Below are positions 36,501 through 47,200 of a DNA stretch of 64,000 nt, piece by piece. Position numbers and translations under genes: made by a program. Source of the DNA: Fennellomyces sp. T-0311 (lineage: Eukaryota > Mucoromycota > Mucoromycetes > Mucorales > Lichtheimiaceae); contig JALLLT010000003.1 in assembly GCA_025266875.1 (NCBI GenBank), positions 1,054,001-1,118,000 on the forward strand, read 5' to 3'. Positions within the stretch are counted from its first letter, which is position 1, and each line of letters begins with the position of its first letter. Below the pieces are notes generated by a model that did no database searches, was not told the DNA's origin, and saw only the letters and a list, made by a program, of their open reading frames with translations.

Positions 36501-37938
36501 GAAGAATCTAGCTCCTCTGATTCCAGTGCGGAGGAAGTGCTCCCTGTTCGCAAAGGGAAGGGTAGGGCTGTGGTGACGCTCTCCACAGCAAAGAACAAGG
36601 CTGGTAAGGGAATGGCTGGCAAAGGAAAGGCCAGGAAGGCTCGAAAGCGAAAAAGGAAGAAGGCGATCAAGGCAGCCGGGCAGAAAAGGCCGCACCCTTC
36701 AGCAGCGGAATCTGGGTCGAAAAGGGCTAACATGGACCAAAATCTCAACCAACAACTTCTGGAAGAGAAGGAGAAACAGGTCAAAGAGCTACAGGCCGAG
36801 CTCACATTGGTACGCAAGAAGTGCAATAAGTACGAGATCGAGCGTGCAGACCTGGGTCGTACATTCCGGAACGGGAAAAAGAACAAGGGGAAGAAGGATT
36901 GGGATCGTGGTGTTTACACGAAGCTATGGGCGGTGCGAAGAACTGTCCGGGAATTTGAAAAGGACATCTCATTGAAGCAAAGGAAGTTGGCGGATTTGCG
37001 TGCCGAGCTGTTTCGGATGCAAGCGTTAAAATCGAACAAAACAGTTCGTCCTCAAGAAACAATAGAACAGGTAGAGCGCTTGGATCAAAGGCGTGTTATA
37101 TGTATGCTTATCACTGTGTTTATAGAAACGTATCCAAAAGACGATCATTGACAGCTTCAACAGCCAGAAATCGCTGGGTGTCATTGGGATCGATCCAGGG
37201 ATAGTTGTCGCGGCAACCGCGGTTACCACCACCTTTGACGTCGCGATGAGCGTTGTGCGAATGTACACCTCACCACCATCACCTGAGCAGCAACCGCCGC
37301 AACAGACAACACGTCCACCCAAAGCGAAAAAATATACATCATCAATAAAAAAGGCTGCGACCTTCGAAACAAAGCATACCAAGCGACGCGAACGCGACAA
37401 GGAAAAGGACGACGGCAACAGGAGGAATAAAGAGTCAAGGACGAGGGAGATCCGTCACTTTATCCTGCATCGAAAGCTGGCAACATCTTGGCGCGTTCAG
37501 CAATCGATAGCAACACTGACTTTTTATGGCGCATATCGTGCAGTCAACAGTCGCATCAAGAAGCATGCTAGAGGCGCGAACGCAAAACTGAGACAGGCTC
37601 TCGAGCCATGCGAGCAAGATACCGTCATCGTCACCAACGAATATCGCTCATCTAAGACATGCCCTAAATGCCATGCACCGACAAAACTGCAGAAGTACCG
37701 AGTGGATGGAAAGCTCAAGGCAGCTAACGGCGCCATCAGGTGCACGAATCCGGACTGTCCTCTCCACCATGCGAATACTTTGAACCGTGATGCAGCAGCA
37801 GCATTCAACATCGCTGTCAGTGGCCTTTCGAAAGCTGTATCTCACAACAATTTACCCATCCCACCCTTCTCCCGCTCCCACGACCAAACCTTCCAACTCG
37901 CTGCCTCCATGGAGCGATTGACGGAACACCAGCGCTAG
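33572..37938 (+). CDS. Fanzor/TnpB-like protein with RuvC nuclease core (candidate RNA-guided endonuclease)
   Basis: Large gene with a TnpB/Fanzor nuclease core at its C-terminus. Proposed exons: 33572 (or ATG 33632)-34081, 34140-35073, 35136-35587, 35646-37094 and 37126 (or 37141)-37938, about 1365-1385 aa. RuvC-I is GVIGIDPG (Asp codon 37192-37194). FYGAYR...RIKKHARGANAKL is the Fanzor-like stretch before VTNEYRSSKTCPKC, whose Glu (37639-37641) matches the relocated RuvC-II glutamate known in Fanzors. The zinc ribbon is CPKC (37660-37671) plus CTNPDC (37741-37758). RuvC-III is NRDAAAAFNI (Asp 37789-37791). Upstream lie an RNA-binding-like block (about 36300-36430), a basic, nuclear-localisation-like region (about 36590-36700) and a coiled coil (about 36750-37050). 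Junctions 35074-35135 and 35588-35645 are clear; the first and last introns are weak. Catalytic residues appear intact; activity is not proven. Confidence 0.8.
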
Positions 37939-38297
37939 GTGCTTTTTGTCTCCCCGTGACGGTGGATTTAAAGTAGTGTAGAACGTCTGATTTTTTCGTA
38001 CAGAAAAAATGATGCTCTCAGCCCCGCAGTCAGCACGGCTTTTGGTTTGCTGAATTTAGTCCATTGCAAGAATGCACTTTTAGTGCGACGTCCATCCCAA
38101 TCTCTTTAAAATGCCAATCGCGCAGACAATTACTTTTTGACATTTGCTTCATTATGCCCGTCATGAATGAGAGGATTCGTGTTTGTAAAATTGAAGGCTT
38201 AATAGCGATATACTCAGTAAATCAATCACAGAGTTTGAGTTTTGCTGGGAGTAGTCTGCTCCAAATATGCGACGAACGCAGCTGAGTCCATTCACTA
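37939..38297 (+). other. 3' flank of the Fanzor-like gene with two hairpins (candidate guide-RNA region)
   Basis: No open frame. Two small hairpins stand out: TCAGCA (38030-38035) with TGCTGA (38048-38053), and GCACT-TTT-AGTGC (38074-38086). In TnpB and Fanzor loci the guide (omega) RNA usually starts in the 3' end of the ORF and runs through such a flank to the element's end. That this is such an RNA is inference; the element's right end could not be fixed. Confidence 0.3.
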
Positions 38298-38694
38298 TAT
38301 TAGGCCGAGAGAGCATAAGGAGGTCTTCGGCCTCAGTAGAAATTTTATTTCTGCGAGTCCCTGTGCAAGGCAGCGGCGGGACACGAACGATCTGAATGTC
38401 ATGTATGCCTGAAATACAAATACCTGATGCTGTAAGACTAGCGAGATCTCAAGCATTTACAAATCGGAGGTCATGTGGAAGAATTTGAGAGAGAAATGAA
38501 GTAAGGAAGTGTCTAGCTAAAGTAATTTTTCTGTTGAGGTGGGTGACGGAATCTTTCCATGAGGCCTAATACATTGGCCGAGACCACAGCGGGAAGGAAA
38601 GATGGGTCGTCAAAGATCACTCGCCAGTAAGCTTGCCAAATTGCCTGCAAAGTACAAGCTACTGTGAGGGAGTAGGCTGGTATTAGGCCGAGAG
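38298..38694 (-). mobile_element. Retroposon-like insertion, longer copy, flanked by 14-bp direct repeats
   Basis: Body 38312-38680 lies between perfect direct repeats TATTAGGCCGAGAG (38298-38311 and 38681-38694). Read on the minus strand its 3' part (about 160 bp) is roughly 85% identical to the insertion at 38744-38888, in opposite orientation. Both copies end in CCTTATRCT directly before the duplication. Near the end is a conserved hairpin AGAAAT-AAA-ATTTCT. A pol III B-box-like string GTTCGTGTCC is also present. This fits a SINE or 5'-truncated LINE-type retroposon rather than a DNA transposon. No coding capacity. Confidence 0.6.
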
Positions 38695-38730
38695 GCTTAA
38701 AATGGTGTTGCTTTATATAGGCCGAACAAA

Positions 38731-38901
38731 CTCAGTGCATGAGCGATCTTGACCTCCGATTTGTAAATGCTTGAGACCTCGCTAGTCTTACAGCATCATA
38801 ACATAAAGATCGTTCGCGTCTCGCCTCTGCTTTGCACATGGCGTCGCAGAAATAAAATTTCTACCGAGGTCACACACCTCCTTATACTCTCAGTGCATGA
38901 G
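38731..38901 (+). mobile_element. Retroposon-like insertion, shorter copy, flanked by 13-bp direct repeats
   Basis: Body 38744-38888 (145 bp) lies between perfect direct repeats CTCAGTGCATGAG (38731-38743 and 38889-38901). It shares with the neighbouring inverted copy the stretch from GACCTCCGATTTG through the hairpin AGAAATAAAATTTCT to CCTTATACT. It is shorter at its 5' side than the other copy, as expected for truncation during target-primed reverse transcription. Together the two copies can fold into a long imperfect hairpin. Confidence 0.65.
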
Positions 38902-38905
38902 TGAA

Positions 38906-39736
38906 TATAGTATTTCCAAAAAACAATGTCGCTATCCATAAAATCAATGACGCCAAGGCCCTTCCATTTTTGGAACGACATTGGTTTCTTTGGGTAGTGA
39001 CATTACTTTTTGGAAGCACGGTATATGCAAGCATTTAAAGTCATTGTCATTTTTAAGGTACGCTACCTTGCATGTTGCTTCACTGCGACCAAATGGCGTC
39101 ACATTAAATCAACCTTCAAAACACGCCTATCTCACCAAAGGCAATCTTCAAGATGTACAGGCTGCGATCCACAATGTAATTGGATGATCAATGCTGAGGA
39201 CAATCGGAGCGGATAAAGTCTATAAACAATACTTGAATATCTGGAGGATCTTTATATGTCGATATATTGGCGGCGCGTCTGCCTTTGGTAGAGAAGAGGA
39301 ACTTGGCAAAGGTACGTTGGTCCATCTGGAGGTGCCCACGGCTGGAACACCTTAAAGTTTACCATTTAAACCATTTCTTGTATGCGAAAATGACGGAAGA
39401 AAACTATCAGTTAGCAATCAAAAGTGTCAACGGCGTACTTTCACATCACTGTTGCTCATATATTCCTCGTTGTGTTCGCGGTCAGTTGTTCGATCATCGA
39501 TCATCACGGTTTTGTCGCACACACCATATCGACGGATTTAAAGATCCTTTATGTAAATCATGGTCGACTTTTTCACAGGGCTAATCATACTTCTGAAAGA
39601 TCTGATAGTTGGGGATATACATAGGTGTGCCGAACAATTGTTGATAAGCATTACATACGCAAAGAAAGCACAACCGTACATATATGGGTTTTATGAACTA
39701 CTTTATAACCATCATACCGACCATCTTGGGAGATGA
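38906..39736. other. Spacer with possible NmrA-like gene relict (about 39050-39360, +)
   Basis: The plus-strand translation near 39050-39190 reads LRPNGVTLNQPSKHAYLTKGNLQDVQAAIHNVIG, in two pieces PSKHAYLTKGNLQDV and QAAIHNVIG, followed after a stop by SMLRTIGADKVYKQYL. That resembles the KGDL-D-V...A-V-S--G pattern of NAD(P)-binding NmrA-like proteins, the family of the next gene. With its stops it would be a remnant. Weak evidence. Confidence 0.25.
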
Positions 39737-40642
39737 CTACACGAAGCCAGCTTTGTTTTCTTCCAACCATTGCTCCAATGTCTGTGGTGGGCGCCCAAGC
39801 AATATTGACAATCCAGGCGTGACTTTACCGGTGAATACGGGTATTCCCATAAGTAGGTGTGCATGTTTATAGGGAAATCCAAGCGATATCAAGTTGTTAA
39901 ACTGCTCGTTGGGTGTGACCTGTTTGTACGTAATCGAACGACTGAGTAGCTTGGAAAGCAATATAGCGCGCTCTTTTCTTGAAACTACATCGCCAATCAT
40001 ATTGTACACGGCGTCTCCATGCTTTTCGACCGGGTCTTGGAAAATATTGGCGGCAACAGTTCCAATATCGTTCGGTGAAATCCATTCCTGTGGCTCGTCG
40101 GGGTCTACAATATCGATGATATTATCGGTGGTCTTAATAATATGAGCTTCCCGTGTTAATTGATTGGTCATGAATTGGAATGGTCGTAGTGCAACATAAG
40201 CAGCACGGTCATTGATTGCCAAGAGTGCCTCTTCAGCGTCACGGTAAATGATGCTGCTCAATGACGAGCGCCATGGGAAGCCAGCTGAAATGGCAGAAAT
40301 ATCCACTATTTGCTTGACACCGGCTGCATAGGCCTTTTGTGCAATGGTCACCTTGAGTTTTGTAAAATTCAAAATATCGGTCACCAGTAGGAACAAGCGT
40401 GTATGACCAGCAATGGTTTCGTCGAATGGCTTCATATCGTTGATATCGCCTTCAACAACAGTCAAGTTGCGGTCGTTTCCAAAAAGATCTTGAGCTTTGC
40501 GAGATGATCGAGCATAAACAGTGACAGAAACACCATTCCCCAGTAGTTTCTTCACAGCCACTGTTCCAATATTTCCGGTACCACCGATAAAATAAACTCG
40601 TTCGCTATTTGTCGTCATGCTTGCTAGGAAAACTTCGCTCAA
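39737..40642 (-). CDS. NmrA-like NAD(P)-binding oxidoreductase
   Basis: Single-exon atypical short-chain dehydrogenase of about 301 aa; MTTNSER at 40618 is an alternative, more likely start (293 aa). It opens with a beta strand and the dinucleotide motif GGTGNIGTVAVKKLL, followed by YARSSRK (the basic residue favours NADP(H)) and VVEGDINDM. The later segments VKQIVDISAISAG, RPFQFMTNQL and WISPNDIGTVAANIF are typical of the NmrA/TMR subfamily. These proteins serve as redox sensors bound to transcription factors or as reductases of small quinones. Which applies here cannot be told. No signal peptide or membrane segment. Confidence 0.85.
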   Translation of the reverse strand: MSEVFLASMTTNSERVYFIGGTGNIGTVAVKKLLGNGVSVTVYARSSRKAQDLFGNDRNLTVVEGDINDMKPFDETIAGHTRLFLLVTDILNFTKLKVTIAQKAYAAGVKQIVDISAISAGFPWRSSLSSIIYRDAEEALLAINDRAAYVALRPFQFMTNQLTREAHIIKTTDNIIDIVDPDEPQEWISPNDIGTVAANIFQDPVEKHGDAVYNMIGDVVSRKERAILLSKLLSRSITYKQVTPNEQFNNLISLGFPYKHAHLLMGIPVFTGKVTPGLSILLGRPPQTLEQWLEENKAGFV

Positions 40643-43600
40643 AGTGGTAAGTTCTTTTGAACTTCTCGGTCATACATCTTTTATACATTTTTACATTGTC
40701 GATCCAAAACGATAAGTACGCGTATGTACTGTATTTAGACCCCGGCGCCCACTCCGAACATTAGAACCGCTCGTCCAAAATGGAAATACGACAAAAATCT
40801 ACAAAATAAGAATTTACTTGTTCTTAGCTTCACCTTATTATCTTCTTTGGATATGTCACAAGCTCAGTGACGAACACCGAATGAGGTGTAATATCAGTAA
40901 AGAACAATATCCGGTAGTTCAAGGGTAAGCTGTATTATTGAATTCGTAGGATAATAAAATTGCTATATGTTGATGGTCGGTGGCATTTTCTAATTTTTGG
41001 CGTTACTGGATATCATAAGTTCGACTTTCAATGCGCTTTAGATAAATATATATCGTTGTACAACTACTTTGCGTATCCACCCTTTAACCATTGTCCATGC
41101 AGATCTCGCGTGCCTTGTCCTGCATTGATTCTTTGCTTGTATATTTGCTCTATATCAATTCTTTACCCTTTTCGTGCATAGTTTAGTAACATAAAGTCTA
41201 GCCCTAATAGATTGTGTACCCTGCAACAGACTAGTGGGACAATCCTTCCCAGTCAGTTTTACCTTTAAAATATCAACATCTGTACGTTTAACCACATCGA
41301 CTCTGTTGGCTGAGATTGGCTTATTAACCATAACAGCGATTTTATGACTGATATCTTAATATAATATAAAGCAGGATCGAGTTCCTCACCAGGATGATTA
41401 CCCAAATGGAGGGCTCGTTTATCTTGATTAAATGCTACTATAGTCGTCATCGGCCAGTTTTCCGGGTCGAAGCCAAAGAAAAATCTCCTAAAGAACCATC
41501 AAACCACTATTTCTTGCTTTTCCAAACAGCAACCTCGTTCTTAAGTATTGCTTCTTCTTCGTCGGAAAACTTCTTGGTTGCTGTGAATTCCGGCGAAGGA
41601 AAATGAAGCATGTATTAGGGGAGTTCAGTGAACGTCCATAAGGTCATAAACATAAGAGAAATCTTTTCCATATAAGCGTAATAACAAGGTAATGTACTTT
41701 ACTTTGATAGTTTTATAAAAGTTTATATTTCAACTGTTGAGCACATTTTGGAAAGCATATAAGTCTTCTGGGTAAAAGCAACCAAGTAGCCAGCTCTACA
41801 TTTTTTATGTTTATGATCTTATGGAGATTCACTGGACTTCCCTATTATTATTGTCCTGCGTCCTAATTATCACTTTTTCCTCTCGACAAACTATCTAGAG
41901 AAGATCACGTTGCTCATAAGCATTCAGTCCCCATTCAACACTGTCTCCCAAGCAGAGGCAGATACATAAATTAATAATTAAAAAATCGTGGCATCTGGGG
42001 TGTCGAGGTGTAATACCGCTGGTGGTCAATGTGCTATACTTAATTCGAAACTATCTATAGTTACTTTATTAATATGTACTCCAACATTCTTTGTATCTTT
42101 TACGACAGATGAAAGCCACCCATTCTCTGTACGCATTTAAATAAGATAGCTCAGAGCCATGGTCATTCGCATCAAGACCCATAACACACACACAGTTACT
42201 ACCTAACTAGTCGCATAAATGTGCTCACTTATATTTCTACGTATTTGCCGACCACATCAATATAAATTGCATCATCCCCGATATCTTCGGCTAATAGTTA
42301 ATTCTATCACTAGTGCGTACTACATACCGTTGGTTTTGCGTGGTTGCTCTAATACATGTAACATCTTTACTGGACCATACTTGGGCACCCATTACAATAG
42401 TATGTTCAATTATCCGCAAGATAGATCGTAGCAGGTAACCTGCACCAAATAGTGAGTTATATTCCTTTCTCTACATGACAGGAATTTTTTCCAATTAGGT
42501 TATACCAGCCAATAAGTATGAGTCATCGTCAAAATATAGAATAGGCGCACAGACCAAATCATTGACCACACTCCGAACTTGTCACTTGATGACAGGTTGA
42601 AGCTGTCAACAGAGTAGTTAATATGGTATTTTTCGCTAAGCAATCAGCATCATAAGAAAAATCATGAACATACTCCCCAGAACAGGATTAGAGTTGATGT
42701 TGTACATTGTGGAACAATTTTGTTACTTAGTGTCACGTCTCCTTATGTGATAAGCTCCGTCTTTCCGATCAAGTATCAAATTAGAGTTTGTATGGGGTTC
42801 GCTAATAATATGACGATGTGTCGTCATATACCATAGACGCTACGTGTATGGATAATGTAACATTTTCAACCATCAAGAAGAGCAGCTTTTCCATCAAGAT
42901 AGAATGAAACCAGACCCAGGATCAGATGATGGCGCAAAACTATATTTTGAATAACAAAACATAGATCGTACTATACCAGAGCAATTCAGGTGTATAAATA
43001 AAAACAAAAGCACTGATTCTTTGCCCTATAAAAGTCATAAGATGACATGCTCTCTCATTTTCATTGGTTCTTCAGATTTTGAAGCTTGGCTTTATGGGGT
43101 AGCAGTGATGAAGTTAAAGAAATGTCGTTGATATCATATGATCATCGCAACTGGAATAAACACAGTATAAAGACACATATATCCTTCTACGGATTATGTG
43201 ACAAACAACAGCTAGTCGCATAGGCGAAAAATACAGGCTTCTCGATATGGCTGGGTACGCTGTATTTTTCAGTAAAATCCCTAAACAACAGATGTAGTAA
43301 ACCTTTTAATGCACTAAAAGTAAATAAAAGTGCAATTTTGGAAAATTGGCTTTTAGATGGCTCAGTATGCAGTTGATCATCTGGTGACAAGCGTGGTATG
43401 TCAGTGAATATATGTAACTACTGCGGTTACCGTTGAGACATGAACCGCAACCCCTCCCCCCGTAAAAAATTGCATGACAGATACCGAACATAACTAGAAT
43501 AACGAATAAAATAGTGATACAAGAAAACCGATCTGTAAGCCATTCGGCGGTTGATAACTGACTTTAAATCATGAAGAAAGATAAAGGGCGTTATATTCAA

Positions 43601-44287
43601 CAGTAAACCCCGTGTTTCAAACACTAAATTGGTCAAAGTCATATAGAGAATAGTATCCGTTTCGCTGGTGTATGACGAACGGGTTAAAATTGAAAAAAAT
43701 TCCTTTTTTTTAAGAGTTGCTTAAGCGGACTCAACAGATACTAGTAATTGAATTAGTTAGAGAGATCCCTTTCCTGGTAGAGGACAATCAAACACTAGGC
43801 AATAAGCAAAAGTATAACTAGATGATGCTGAAGTGACTAGATCAGGCCGGAATGTCTACATGCTTGCGAGGAGGGGGTAAATTTTTTTCTTGAGGGTGCG
43901 TAAGTGCCGCAGCAATGGCGTACAATTTTGTAATGCATACTGCGGTAACCGGCGCCTGACACCAGACAATCCTATTCCCGGGCAGACATTAGCGGTATCT
44001 TAATTGTATTGGGACATAATCTTCTAATAGTGTTATCTGATGAGCCTTGACGTTCTATAAATATGTCTGTATATTAATATATGCGCGTGCGGTGATATTA
44101 AGCTAAGGATTAAGCGAATGTTTGTATTGGACTCGGATCAGATATCACGAAAAGCAAGTTTGTGCGGTCGTTTAATGCTGCGGCAAAGCGTCGCACAAAA
44201 AAATTATTTCACACCGACGCTACCAATATATTCACTAGGAGATAGCTTTCTTTTCCTTCCTTTCCTTATACTTCAACGTTACTTCCA
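40643..44287. other. Long AT-rich intergenic region (3.6 kb)
   Basis: Left end holds the promoter of the NmrA-like gene, right end that of the ABC transporter (AT-rich TATAAAT near 44056). Near 41265-41613 on the minus strand there is a coding-like island: MLHFPSPEFTATKKFSDEEE, then a stop and, in another frame, FFFGFDPENWPMTTIVAFNQ and ALHLGNHPGEELDPALYY. It may be a gene relict or a small intron-split gene that I do not recognise. Otherwise nothing seen. Confidence 0.35.
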
Positions 44288-47200
44288 ATGGAAGAAGACA
44301 GTATACCAAGTAGTTTTTGGCTAGCCACTGGCCTTGCAACTACTACATGTCTCAGCGCACTTATTCTATCTGTGCAACGAGCATACGATCACAAAGCTCG
44401 GCGTCAAGAAGAAGCCGGGCCCGACCCTTCACCACTCCATTTCGACGATAAGCGCGATCTTTCAGTTCCTTACGCTGACATTGACCGAACCTCTCGAATC
44501 AGTTTTGAATCGGTTGTACTTCTATTCTTTTCAGCTTACGATCTGTACTTGAATGTCCAATCTGTCTCAGACGATCGATCAAAACTTGGCGTGTACAGCG
44601 TCATGGGCGCTAGCTTCACTTTGGCTGCCTGGTTATACACTTTTGTCCTTGCATTGACATCACAGCGATACCGATTGCCGAATGACTGGGGATTTGTGTT
44701 GAATTGCCACATATGCGCGATCTCCTTTACGGCGCTGTGCGGTGCTGGTTATCAACTTTATGCACTGACGCAGGAGACACAAGATTGGGTACCGTGGGCC
44801 AAAGCGGTACCCCGTCTTCTTGCAGTGCTTCTGACGGCCGACATTCTTTATGTCACCTCTACCATAAATCGCGGTCCTCCTTTCTTGGACGAAAACGGCC
44901 ATGCCGTAACAACTGTCAACGTGTCGTCGATCGCCAGTTTCTTGTTCTTTACTTGGGTCACTCCGCTTGTCAATTACGCCTTTGGCAAGCAAAGGCTTGA
45001 AATGGATGATTTGCCGACTTTGCCACCCAACTATCGTGGCTACAACCTTTTCTTTTTGTTCGGCCAAGCGCGTGGTCGTGGTCTGCTGTATCGTATCTAC
45101 CGTGCCAATCGAACCGCCATCATCATCCAGGTTATTACGGCTTTTGTTTCGGCCATTATCTACTACTGCCCCGCCTTTTTTGTCAATCAGCTGTTGGTGT
45201 TGATCCAGGATATGGCAGCAGGCCAACGACTGGAGACTGGTATGCGCGATGGCTTTTTAATCGTCATGGGCTTGGGTGCAGCCACGGTTATTCTTGCAGT
45301 AATCGTTGGTCAGCTATGGTATTGGGGTAAGCTTACTTTACTTGTTCATCTCAAACAATTGCATTAAGCGATTCATATTTATAGCTGCATCATCGGTCCA
45401 AGTGCGCATCAAAGCTATGCTGAACATTGAAATCTACCGCAAGACTCTGCGACGCCGTGACACGGCTGTATCGAGCGGTTCTGACCAGCAAAAAGACGAC
45501 GACGATAAAAAGAAGAAAGGCAGCGATGACGAGAAGGAGGACGACGACGAGGATATTTCGTCCACCGGTCAGATTGTCAACCTCATGAGCACTGATGCCA
45601 ACCGTATTTCCGAATTCAGCACTTGGTGGTTCACGCTCTATGCCGCGCCTGTCGAACTGGTTATCGGCATCTACTTCTTGTACCAACTGCTCGGACTTTC
45701 GTGTTTCCTGGGCTTGTCGGTCATGATCATCACTCTCCCCATCAACCATTTCAATGCCAAGCTGTTCGCAAAGACACAGGATCGCCTCATGGAGGCCCGA
45801 GATAAGCGTGTGTCGCTTATGAACGAGGTTCTGCAAGGTATTCGTCAGATCAAGTTCTTTGCTTCCGAAAGAGACTGGGAAAAGAGAATCATGGCTTCCA
45901 GAATGGTCGAACTGGCTCTCCTGCGCACCGCCTACATGTCCGAGGCTCTTTTCATGCTAATTTGGCAAGGGTCACCGCTTCTGGTCACGGTTGTGTCCTT
46001 CTGGTCATACACAGTGCTTCAAGGAAACGAATTGACAGCTCCGATTGCGTTCACGGTAGGGACGGAGGAAGTGTGACGTGCGAACCAGTTTTACTTATCC
46101 TCAATGTACAACAGAGCGTCATCGTGTTCAATGAGCTCCGGTTCGCCTTGAATGCTATTCCAGAAACCTTTATCGAACTCTTGCAGGCGTTGATTAGGTA
46201 AGCCTTTGGTGGTAAACGCAGGGTCTGTAGGTTACTCAAAGTATCCCACGTACAGTGTGCGACGTATCCAGACCTATCTCGATCACGACGAAATCGAGCC
46301 TGCTCCGCCCGTCGACCTAAATAAGGAAGTGAAGATCGCCTTTGAGGATGCCACCATTTCCTGGTCATCCAAGCCAGTTGAGGAGCAAAGCAGCGCTGTG
46401 TCTTCTGGTAGTGATGACACCCGCTTGGACACTGACGCATTCATGATCAAAGACATCAACATCCACTTTCCCAATGGCAAGTTGAGCCTTATCTGCGGCA
46501 GCACTGGTTCAGGCAAAACCCTGCTCATGTTGAGTCTTCTCGGTGAAACCGTGGTGCTCAAGGGCTCCATCGAGTGTCCTCGTGCCCCAATTGCCGAAGA
46601 GGTATCTTTTGATTTCACAACCGCAAATTCGATTCCTGAAGAAGATTGGATCCTGGAACACGGTTTAGCCTACGTGTCACAAACAGGTAAAAAAAAATTA
46701 GATCTTGAGTTTATGCGTTCGGAGAAACTGACGGGATATTAGCTTGGCTGCAAAATGCTTCCATTCGTGACAACATTCTGTTTGGGTTGCCTTTCGTTGA
46801 GAAGCGTTACCAAGATACGCTCAAGGCCTGTGCATTGGACAAGGATCTATCTATCTTTGAAGACGGTGATCAGACTGAAATTGGTGAAAAGGGTATCACA
46901 CTTTCCGGTGGTCAAAAGGCGCGTGTCGCTCTGGCCAGAGCCGTCTATTCACGTGCCAAGAGCATACTGATGGACGATGTACTGAGTGCTGTTGATGGTA
47001 GCGTTATTTACAGACTGTTTTCAATGAAGAAAAAACTAATTGCCATGGATTTTATGTAGCTCACACTGCCAAGCATCTGTACGAAAAGTGTCTTAACGGT
47101 CCATTGATGAAGGAACGTACTCGTATTCTGATTACTCATCATGTAAAGCTTTGCCTGAACGGTTCTGCCTATGTTGTTCATGTCAGCAGTGGCCGTACTG

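Noticed and set aside
37246..37938. Fanzor-like ORF as a bacterial TnpB insertion or contamination
   Set aside because: It is joined by phase-consistent short introns to long upstream exons and carries the rearranged glutamate typical of eukaryotic Fanzors.
38298..38901. The inverted repeat as the terminal repeats of one MITE or as the Fanzor element's ends
   Set aside because: Each arm has its own perfect direct repeat and the arms differ in 5' length, which fits two independent retroposon insertions better; no matching sequence was found on the left side of the Fanzor-like gene.
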